A stretch of 12,504 nucleotides of DNA, from assembly GCA_049325575.1 (NCBI GenBank), contig JBMOLK010000147.1, positions 1 to 12,504 of the forward strand, written 5' to 3'. Below are positions 1-5,819 of this stretch, piece by piece. A program made the translations under genes and the position numbers. The notes under the pieces are model-generated. The model ran no database searches, was not told the DNA's origin, and saw nothing but the letters and a program-made list of their open reading frames with translations. This DNA is from JBMOLK01 sp049325575. Lineage in GTDB: Bacteria > Bacillota > Clostridia > Acetivibrionales > Acetivibrionaceae. The number at the start of each line of letters is the position of its first letter. Position 1 is the first letter of the stretch.

Positions 1-52
1 CTCCCGTTAAAAGCTCTGCTTCCAAGACGTTTATAATCTCGCTAACCTTCAT
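1..52 (-). CDS. DRTGG-domain protein, N-terminal fragment (partial, runs off left edge)
   Basis: Only 17 codons are visible, reading MKVSEIINVLEAELLTG from an ATG at 52-50. This matches from memory the opening of clostridial DRTGG-domain proteins (MKV.EI...L.AE.L.G), a small ligand-binding regulatory fold. In many Clostridia such a gene is the first of an operon that continues with an anti-sigma-type ATPase, a PHP-domain protein, NuoE/NuoF-like subunits and an [FeFe] hydrogenase; that downstream context lies outside the window and is inferred. A purine-rich ribosome binding site (AGGGTAGGGTG) sits just upstream, and a good promoter with an overlapping Rex-like operator precedes it at 93-121. 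The fragment is too short to prove the domain, but start, Shine-Dalgarno, promoter and operator agree with each other. Confidence 0.6.
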   Translation of the reverse strand, partial: MKVSEIINVLEAELLTG

Positions 53-92
53 ATAAGCACCCTACCCTTTATTATTTTTTTACTACAAAATA

Positions 93-121
93 ATTATAAC
101 TCATTGTTAAAGCTCTAACAA
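93..121 (-). promoter_or_regulatory. Sigma-A promoter of the DRTGG gene
   Basis: On the minus strand, TTGTTA (121-116) and a perfect TATAAT (98-93) are separated by exactly 17 bp. This places the transcription start near 86 and gives a leader of about 34 nt before the ATG at 52. The -35 hexamer is also the first half of the Rex-like palindrome annotated separately, so a bound repressor would block RNA polymerase. Confidence 0.7.
104..121 (-). promoter_or_regulatory. Rex-type redox operator (candidate)
   Basis: The 18-bp site TTGTTAGAGCTTTAACAA differs by one base from the Rex consensus TTGTTAA-N4-TTAACAA known from Firmicutes. It covers the -35 hexamer and part of the spacer of the promoter at 93-121. 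Rex represses when the NADH/NAD+ ratio is low and typically controls hydrogenase and fermentation genes, which fits a hydrogenase-linked DRTGG gene. The match to consensus is visible; binding by Rex is inference. Confidence 0.6.
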
Positions 122-179
122 TGTATTCTATTACTAACTAATTCAAAAAAATTAAAGAATATATTAGATTGCTAATGCT

Positions 180-845
180 TTATACCAGTTTATTTCTTAA
201 TGCGTATACCGCCAGCTGCACCTTGTCTCTCAAATCCAGCTTCTGAAGCAGTGCTGAAACCGTATTTCTTATTCTACCTTCCGACAGGAATAAGATTTGT
301 GCCATTTCCGAGTAATTTTTCCCATCAATTATCAGTCTGATAAGATTCTTTTCCATCTCTGTAAGGCTTACATCCTTCGGAAGTGGAGTTTCATTTGCAG
401 CATCAACCTCTTCTTCAGCTGAACTCTTATGACTATCCAACTTGCCCGTAACAGTTTCAAAAACATCACGATGAATTATTCCCAGCCCTTTTGAAACGCT
501 TTTTATGGTAAGTATCAAATCCTCTTTATCCACATCCTTTAGAACATAACCGTCAGCTCCATTTCTTAAAGCCTTTGACACATTCTCCTCATCTTTAAAG
601 GTGGTTAAAATGATAATCTTTATATTCTTAAATTTGGATTTAATAAGTCTTGTGCCCTCTGCTCCATCACATACAGGCATCATCAAATCCATCAGAACAA
701 GGTCAGGATTAAGTTTTTCACAAGCTTCCAAGGCCTCTTTTCCATTTCCACAGGTACCTACCACCTTAATATTGCTATCCTGCTCAATGACATATTTTAA
801 GCTTTCGCGCAGTATTACCATATCGTCAACAATCAATACTTTTAT
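180..845 (-). CDS. NarL/FixJ-family response regulator
   Basis: This is a cytoplasmic two-component regulator of about 220 residues. The receiver domain is at about 1-120 (numbered from the TTG at 836), with the DD pair at 4-5, phospho-acceptor D50 in PDLVLMDLMMP, switch T78 in ILTTF and K100 in VLKD. A short acidic linker (about 135-155) leads to a LuxR-type helix-turn-helix at about 156-215 (LTEMEKNLIRLIIDGKNYSE, GRIRNTVSALLQKL). It lies directly downstream of its kinase pseudogene, whose stop is at 850-848. The start is unclear: the usual MKVLIVDD opening is present as ATA AAA GTA TTG ATT GTT, with ATA at 845 where ATG is expected; the nearest conventional start is TTG at 836. A Shine-Dalgarno-like AAGGGGG ends about 10 nt before the ATA. 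The coding sequence is otherwise undamaged, so the protein may persist as an orphan regulator. Confidence 0.85.
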   Translation of the reverse strand: MKVLIVDDMVILRESLKYVIEQDSNIKVVGTCGNGKEALEACEKLNPDLVLMDLMMPVCDGAEGTRLIKSKFKNIKIIILTTFKDEENVSKALRNGADGYVLKDVDKEDLILTIKSVSKGLGIIHRDVFETVTGKLDSHKSSAEEEVDAANETPLPKDVSLTEMEKNLIRLIIDGKNYSEMAQILFLSEGRIRNTVSALLQKLDLRDKVQLAVYALRNKLV

Positions 846-847
846 AA

Positions 848-2524
848 CTATACTTCCCCCTTATGTAGCGGCAACTCAGCATGTATATTAAAGCCGGACT
901 CACCATCCGAACCGAAGACAATTCTTCCATCCAAATCACGAATCCGCTTTTCCATTGATGTTAAACCATACCCCTTCACAATACTGCTGCACCCCATCCC
1001 GTTATCCAGGATATATAGTTTCATGGCGTTTTCGTTTAACTGCAGGATCACATCCACTTTGGTAGCCTTTCCGTGCCGTTATGAATTTGTAAGTGCTTCC
1101 TGAATCGTGCGGTAAACTGCCTCGCTGTGCTTCCTGCCATTAATCATGGAAACCCCGTCAAAAGACACTTCTATTTCCACCCCGGAGCGCTTAAAATTAT
1201 CCACAAGCCCTTAGAATGGATTCCTTTAAGTTTTCAGAGACCTTTTCATTATATACAAGTCCTGCTATGGAACCCCTCAAGTCCTGTAAAGATTCTTTGG
1301 CTACATTTACTGCTTCATCTACCTTCTTTCTTGAAGTTTCAGGGTCACTTCCTAAAGATATTTTAAGTACTCTAAGAAGCGCAATCAGAAGAGTTATCTT
1401 ACGTCCAACAGTATCATGCACATCCCTTGCAAAACGGTTGCGTTCCTTAACTACAGCCAGCTCTTCTATAGTAGATGAATACTCTATCAGTTCTTCGTTA
1501 AGCGCTTCAAGCTCACCATTCTTCTGGTTAATCTGTGAAATCTACAGCTTATATTCCATGATATCATTAAAAGTAACTATCCTTCCAATAATATCTCCAC
1601 GAGTTCCTGTTATTGGTCTGACATTGACGTAATAGTACTTTTCCTCGGGATACAAAAAACGTATTTCTCCTCCCACTGGTTTTTGTGTACCTTTATTAAC
1701 TGCATTTATTAAGACATCGTCACCTTCAATACACAAGTTTTTGCATATGTAATCCATAAAATCATTCACATCCGTACCCGGCTTAATATTTATTCCCTTG
1801 AATAGCTCTGAAAAAGAGCTGTTGAAATTTACCACTCTCCCGGAAACTTCCAAAACCAAAATGGCTTCCTGCATATAATCAAATATATTTTGAAGCGCTG
1901 CAGGAATAATACTTAGGAACCTGTACTTAAAAGCCGGAATAGCAAAAATTAATAATGAAACAGCAAAGCTTAAGGGAACTACATCGATTTCAAACCGGTG
2001 AAAAATATATACTGTATTCGTAACAAAGGGAACTATCGTTGATATCACCAGCAGCATACACTGCTTTTTAGCACTACCAAACTGCTTTAATGCAAAATAA
2101 ATGTCCCAAAAGTGATGTAGGCATAGGTAAACACAAGGTGAAGTACGAACAATATACCTAATTGCCTCCTACTATTTGGTGGAAAATAATAAAAAAGTGA
2201 ATGATATTTGGATGTTACCATAGACAGGTAGAAAAACGCAGGCGGACAGCCAGGATGATATAAACAACAGGTTTTATCTTCACATCTTCCATTGTGTATA
2301 TAAGGCAAAATATAAGCCAGCAAAATCCAAAGAAACAAATTCCAATATATTCAAATTTCAAGTGTCCTTCCCAATGCATAAATAAAAACCATTGCAAGGA
2401 CAGATATGTAGCTTGCTAGAAGCCTTGACTTTTTACTATTGACAAGTAAATATGACGTAAGGCAAATTGTAATAATTACAGCAGCTGCACAGAATGAAAT
2501 CTGTAATTTGTCATCAAGGGGCAT
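848..2524 (-). pseudogene. Sensor histidine kinase pseudogene (7TM-PAS-HisKA_3-HATPase)
   Basis: A start ATG at 2524 with GGAGG upstream opens a kinase that can be followed only by changing frame. In order: an N-terminal multi-TM sensor region of the HisKA_7TM type (2524 to about 1950), a PAS domain (about 1910-1560), a dimerisation/phosphotransfer helix with the H-box RFARDVHDTVG (near 1420), and an HATPase_c domain with N-box EALTNS-RHG, G1 box LDNGMG and G2 KGYGLTSM. Lesions seen: TGA at 2353-2351 with an apparent in-frame loss of about 15 residues between LGRTLEI and KFEYIGICFF; a 1-nt loss near 2245; a 1-nt loss near 2091-2099; TAG at 1544-1542 in place of a probable CAG; a frameshift near 1206-1213; and TAA at 1081-1079 inside the N-box. 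Motif residues remain recognisable, so decay is recent. Other large ORFs in the window are intact, which argues against general sequencing error. It was probably co-transcribed with the response regulator. Confidence 0.88.
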
Positions 2525-3030
2525 TCAGCTACCTCCATTTATTTCTAAACTGTAATCGATTTTTAGCAGTACCTGTCAAACATACTGCATCTACACAATC
2601 TTATTATAAATCATTTTACCAATTTTCAGCTGTTTTGGATAGGAAAATATAAGTATGAGCAACTATTTTTAGCATTAATTTTCAGCTTTTGTTGAATTAA
2701 ATAGATATGTCATATGAGTAGGTAAGATATTAAATGTAGGTGTGTATTAATAATCATCCATCAAGCTGTATGTTCAGTGCACTGCGTGACAATTGTCACC
2801 ATATTACCAGAAAAAACATTACACTTGTATTTCATGACGCGACACACATATTGTGGTAATTATGATATATTAAACCTGTGAGAAAAACCGGTTTATTCTC
2901 CAATTAAACAGCGCTTTTTAGTAATCTAACCATGTTTTACAATTAGTATGATTATTAAAATAAGGGGTTAACCATTATAAGTTTTAACTATTCCTTAAAG
3001 ATAAATTTTTGTTTATGGAGGTCGATTTTT
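2525..3030. other. Intergenic region between divergent kinase pseudogene and peptide gene
   Basis: About 500 bp of AT-rich DNA with no credible ORF. It holds the GGAGG of the kinase remnant (about 2530-2536, minus), two copies of AATTTTCAGCT (near 2618 and 2678), the double palindrome at 2775-2799, AT-rich -10-like hexamers near 2861-2871, a GGTTAACC palindrome near 2967, and the ribosome binding site of the peptide gene near 3016. I see no clear -35/-10 pair for either gene. Confidence 0.5.
2775..2799. promoter_or_regulatory. Tandem palindromes, Crp/Fnr-like operator candidate
   Basis: Two perfect palindromes are separated by one base: CAGTGCACTG (2775-2784) and GTGACAATTGTCAC (2786-2799). 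The second has the GTGA-N6-TCAC arrangement of Crp/Fnr-family binding sites. It lies about 230 bp upstream of the peptide gene and about 260 bp upstream of the kinase remnant, so which gene it controls is unclear. The symmetry is certain; the regulator is inferred from spacing alone. Confidence 0.45.
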
Positions 3031-3162
3031 ATGAAGAAAAAAGTTTTATTATTGGTTCTTGTAGTATCACTAATAGCATCAAATATGCTGTTTTTAACCC
3101 TTACTATGCCCCATACGGAGGAGATAGATTTGATATTTATAAGTACTAATTGCGGATTATAA
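3031..3162 (+). CDS. Small hydrophobic, probably exported peptide (43 aa)
   Basis: ATG at 3031 follows a strong GGAGG with about 8-nt spacing. The product starts MKKKVLLLVLVVSLIASNML, a lysine-rich n-region plus a hydrophobic core (about residues 5-25). It ends in a polar, acidic tail with PHTEEIDLIF and a single cysteine near the C-terminus (STNCGL). I do not recognise the family. The layout suits a signal peptide with a short mature peptide (a secreted signalling precursor), a single-span membrane peptide, or a type I toxin-like peptide. No classic AxA cleavage site is evident. It is monocistronic, ends before a strong hairpin at 3213-3246, and is convergent with the chemoreceptor gene. The start, ribosome binding site and terminator make it a credible gene despite its size; function is unknown. 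Confidence 0.6.
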   Translation: MKKKVLLLVLVVSLIASNMLFLTLTMPHTEEIDLIFISTNCGL

Positions 3163-3212
3163 AAGTTAGTTTTATGCGGTAAGTCTTATTTGGGATTTAA
3201 GGGAGAGCTTTT

Positions 3213-3246
3213 GCAGATGATGTTTATTAAATTAAACATCATCTGC
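3213..3246 (+). terminator. Hairpin terminator of the peptide gene
   Basis: A perfect 14-bp stem, GCAGATGATGTTTA paired with TAAACATCATCTGC around a 6-nt loop, is followed on the plus strand by TTTATT. It lies between two convergent genes. The minus side lacks a T-run, so termination is expected mainly for the plus-strand transcript. Confidence 0.65.
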
Positions 3247-3274
3247 TTTATTAAAAGGTCATCTTCCATCCGGT

Positions 3275-4777
3275 TTATTGCATTAAACCGCAAGATTTAG
3301 AATCCAACATATTCTTGAGCTCACCGCTTAGTTTCTGTACTTCACTTACAGAACTGCTAATCTGCATTAACTGGTTGTTCTCACCCTCAATGGTTGCCAT
3401 TACCTCCTGGGTTGATGCTACACTTTGCTGTGAAATGCTTGCTATACTCTCCGTCTGGCGCTGAACATCTTCAAACCTTTGTGTAATGCTTCCTATCTTC
3501 TGCATTCCTTTCATTATTTCCTTGTTGGTATCTTCAAATGCATCCTTTATATTCTGAAAATATGATGATATATCGCTTATGAGCTTTTTGCCTTCCAGGG
3601 TCGCACTTTCACCCTGGCTTACCTTCTCAAATGCCTCCTGTGACTTATTAAACACTCCTGTTGTTACCCGGGTTATATCTCTTACAATACTTGCACTTTG
3701 CTCCGCCAGTTTCCTTACTTCCTCTGCAACAACTGCAAAACCTTTCCCGTGTTCTCCCGCTCGCGCTGACTCAATAGCAGCATTAAGGGCTAATAGGTTT
3801 GTTTGCTCCGAAATTTGAGTTATTCCCTCAAGTAAACTATTTACTTTCCCCATACTCTCTTGAAGCTCTGAAACTGTAACAACAGCTGTACCTATAGCAC
3901 TACTGATTATACTGATCTGATTATTGACCTGTACTATCTTGTCCCATCCTTCTTCGACTTTTTGGCTCATTTCAAAGGATTTATCGGCTATACCCTTAGA
4001 AATATTCTGTGTTTCGTGAACCGTTTGTATGGAATCTACCATTGTTTCGTTTACTTTGTAAGTACTCACAGCCTGTTCTTGTACAGCCTTCGCCATTTCC
4101 TGCATTGACACCTTTATAATATTGCTTGCATCACAAATTGCATTTATATTCGAATTAAACTGATTAATACTATTATCTAGAACACTTGTACCATCTTCTA
4201 TTCTGACATAAGTATTTTGTAATTTATGCAGTAAATCTTTCGCATGATATTCTCTTTTGACAGCTTCATCTACAAGATCTCTTCCCCATTTACTAAGAAA
4301 ATATAACAAAGCCACACTTCCATTCATTACCACAATTGCAGAAATAAAGAGGCCTGCCCCCTGACCCGGGCCAATAACCTTCTCCGGTGCTGCCAGGTAA
4401 ACTAAAATTAATAAAACCTGAATTATTATCCCGTAAGCCAGGATAATCTCTTTTTTAAAGTACAATGCAGCCATAGCGATTGACGTAAGAATTATGTAGT
4501 GTTTATTGAGAGCATAGTTGTCAAGATAGAAAAGAGCAACAACAACCGCACCAGGTATCAGCACAAAGAAGAGGCCTTTAAGGTATCTATTAATTGGCAA
4601 AAAATAATTAGTGGCCAATAGAACAACGACAACAGAGCCCTGTACAGCGTTTTTTATCCCACGGTCAAGTCCCTGGGTTATCAAAGCCTGACTCACCATA
4701 AGAACAATAACTAAAACCGTTACTAAAATATTTACTTTATGAACCCTGTTTATATCGTATGAATCCTGGCGCAGCAT
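3275..4777 (-). CDS. Methyl-accepting chemotaxis protein, 6-TM, no HAMP
   Basis: A 500-residue membrane chemoreceptor that would feed CheA/CheW. The N-terminal third has about six hydrophobic segments (roughly 17-34, 46-61, 65-85, 92-106, 109-129, 141-161) with very short loops and no extracytoplasmic ligand domain, so sensing is probably within the membrane or indirect. A cytoplasmic coiled coil follows directly, with no recognisable HAMP domain. The conserved signalling tip ISEQTNLLALNAAIESARAG...GKGFAVVAEEVRKLAEQS lies at about 322-361. No CheR-docking pentapeptide is visible at the end (SCGLMQ). The ATG at 4777 is chosen because AAAAGGAGG precedes it by 7 nt; an in-frame GTG at 4810 would add 11 residues that translate the ribosome binding site itself. 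Monocistronic, with a possible sigma-D promoter at 4869-4876. Confidence 0.93.
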   Translation of the reverse strand: MLRQDSYDINRVHKVNILVTVLVIVLMVSQALITQGLDRGIKNAVQGSVVVVLLATNYFLPINRYLKGLFFVLIPGAVVVALFYLDNYALNKHYIILTSIAMAALYFKKEIILAYGIIIQVLLILVYLAAPEKVIGPGQGAGLFISAIVVMNGSVALLYFLSKWGRDLVDEAVKREYHAKDLLHKLQNTYVRIEDGTSVLDNSINQFNSNINAICDASNIIKVSMQEMAKAVQEQAVSTYKVNETMVDSIQTVHETQNISKGIADKSFEMSQKVEEGWDKIVQVNNQISIISSAIGTAVVTVSELQESMGKVNSLLEGITQISEQTNLLALNAAIESARAGEHGKGFAVVAEEVRKLAEQSASIVRDITRVTTGVFNKSQEAFEKVSQGESATLEGKKLISDISSYFQNIKDAFEDTNKEIMKGMQKIGSITQRFEDVQRQTESIASISQQSVASTQEVMATIEGENNQLMQISSSVSEVQKLSGELKNMLDSKSCGLMQ

Positions 4778-5059
4778 ATACTTTCCTCCTTTTAATATAT
4801 AACTCGACACTCAAACTACTTCCTCATAATATGTACCCGGGCCGATTTCCGATGCCATATCAGTCTTTTTATCGGCTTATTAAGGTCTAATCATAACATG
4901 CCTTTCATATATTATTGCATTTCTAATTATGAATCTAAATTAACCTGTATTTTTATACTTAATTCAGTGTTTCATTTTATTTTGCATACTTCACAATTGT
5001 AAGCACACTAAAATTACACAATAGTTACTAAAGTCACTAGATATTTACATCCATTTTGA
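4778..5059. other. Intergenic leader region upstream of the chemoreceptor
   Basis: AT-rich DNA containing the chemoreceptor ribosome binding site (AAAAGGAGG, about 4785-4793, minus) and the sigma-D-like -10 at 4869-4876, with its inverted GCCGAT partner at 4841-4846. I find no ORF, no known riboswitch motif and no repeat beyond these. Confidence 0.4.
4869..4876 (-). promoter_or_regulatory. Sigma-D (sigma-28) -10 element candidate for the chemoreceptor
   Basis: On the minus strand GCCGATAA matches the flagellar/chemotaxis sigma -10 consensus exactly and lies about 92 nt upstream of the ATG at 4777. The expected TAAA -35 at 15-bp spacing is poor (TATG). GCCGAT also recurs inverted at 4841-4846, so the element could instead be one arm of a leader hairpin. 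Sigma-D control is usual for chemoreceptors. Confidence 0.45.
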
Positions 5060-5261
5060 TATAATTTAGTTATTAGTTGCTAAAATGCAAAAATATAGAA
5101 ATGGTTCAAGAGGACGAGATTATGGATCATAACTCAAGCTAAATTGGTTGTATATAATTCTTCTGATAAAAATATTAATTTCCTAATAAATAACAATCCA
5201 TAGAGACTATTATTATATAAGAAGAAAAAGGGACGTTTATTTAATAGGCGTCCCTTTTTTT
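5057..5261 (+). ncRNA. Candidate orphan small RNA (promoter to terminator, about 190 nt)
   Basis: An extended -10 element, TGATATAAT (5057-5065), predicts a start near 5072. A strong intrinsic terminator ends at about 5261. Between them I see no ORF with a ribosome binding site: the longest plus-strand readings are 15 or fewer codons, from unsupported ATGs at about 5085 and 5101. The -35 region is weak. The unit could be a small RNA, an attenuated leader whose gene has been lost, or chance. I recognise no known RNA family in it. Confidence 0.35.
5225..5261 (+). terminator. Strong bidirectional intrinsic terminator
   Basis: AAAAAGGGACG (5225-5235) pairs with CGTCCCTTTTT (5249-5259) around a 13-nt loop, followed by more T residues on the plus strand. 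The A-run on the left gives a T-run on the minus strand too. No recognised protein gene ends just upstream on the plus strand, which supports a non-coding transcript there. Confidence 0.8.
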
Positions 5262-5327
5262 GTAACATTAAAGAATTTTCAAAGAGATTTCCGCAACATA
5301 CGATACTGCTTCCCAAGTCTTTAGACA

Positions 5328-5396
5328 CCAGGTATTAATCCAGCATATGAAGAAATTGAAAGCCGGAATGAAGCACCTTATTTTATTAATTCCTGG
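5328..5396. repeat. Long-arm inverted repeat
   Basis: CCAGGTATTAAT (5328-5339) and ATTAATTCCTGG (5385-5396) are inverted copies matching at 11 of 12 positions, 45 bp apart. The interval also contains a 23-codon reading from ATG 5347 (MKKLKAGMKHLILLIPG...) that lacks a ribosome binding site. It may fold in RNA upstream of the DUF1540 gene; no known element is recognised. Confidence 0.3.
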
Positions 5397-5502
5397 ATTT
5401 AACTTTACTTCCATCTAGTTCATTGCATTAAATCCCGTTATACAGACAACAATAATTTCAGAGCATATATAAATCTTATTTTAAAATCATGGAGGTAATA
5501 AA

Positions 5503-5673
5503 ATGCGTGTAGACAGGACCGAAAACCCGATAAACAGAGTTAAATGTGTAGTAAATACTTGTTCATATTATATGTCTGGAGACCACTGCGTAGCTGAAAA
5601 GATAGAAGTTCAGCCAAGAGATGCCAGAGATACTCAAGAAACAGACTGTGCAACTTTTGTACCTAGATCCTAA
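5503..5673 (+). CDS. DUF1540 small four-cysteine protein
   Basis: A 56-residue protein starting at ATG 5503 behind GGAGG (about 7-nt spacing). Cysteines at 15, 20, 29 and 49 fall in the DUF1540 pattern: VKCVVNTCSYY...GDHCVAEKIEV...A.DTQETDCATF. The four cysteines suggest a metal-binding knuckle, probably zinc or iron, but no function is established. Such proteins are common in spore-forming Clostridia, often in several copies. The gene stands alone, bounded by the terminator at 5225-5261 upstream and a long hairpin at 5709-5756 downstream. About 240 bp of AT-rich leader DNA precedes it, with no promoter I can defend. Confidence 0.88.
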   Translation: MRVDRTENPINRVKCVVNTCSYYMSGDHCVAEKIEVQPRDARDTQETDCATFVPRS

Positions 5674-5708
5674 GACTTTGAATTGCAACAGATATTAAAT
5701 CATTAAAA

Positions 5709-5756
5709 CTAATGGACTAAGAACGAGGCTTATTTGACCTGCTCTTAGTCCGTTAG
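5709..5756 (-). terminator. Hairpin terminator between convergent genes
   Basis: A 14-bp stem, CTAATGGACTAAGA (5709-5722) with TCTTAGTCCGTTAG (5743-5756), is complete apart from one U-G wobble. On the minus strand it is followed by TTTTAATGATTTAA, which suits the end of the nucleoside kinase transcript. On the plus strand the following DNA is not T-rich, but the hairpin may still mark the end of the DUF1540 message. Confidence 0.6.
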
Positions 5757-5819
5757 CTGTTGTATCCTTATTCAGCTGTATATTTTATACCTTCAAAATT
5801 GTTAGACTTTTATAGGCTC

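Noticed and set aside
601..891. 96-codon plus-strand reading opposite the response regulator
   Set aside because: It is the antisense shadow of a well-supported receiver domain; composition is serine/isoleucine rich with no motif.
2780..3030. Possible cyclic-di-GMP or other riboswitch upstream of the peptide gene
   Set aside because: I looked for GEMM-type and other familiar core motifs and found none; only short inverted repeats are present.
4778..4810. Earlier GTG start for the chemoreceptor at 4810
   Set aside because: The added residues would be the translated ribosome binding site (LKGGKY); the ATG at 4777 has ideal spacing to AAAAGGAGG.
5134..5328. 64-codon minus-strand reading over the 5225-5261 terminator
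   Set aside because: It translates the terminator hairpin and its A/T runs (LLNKRPFFFLYNN), has no ribosome binding site and has composition typical of random AT-rich DNA.
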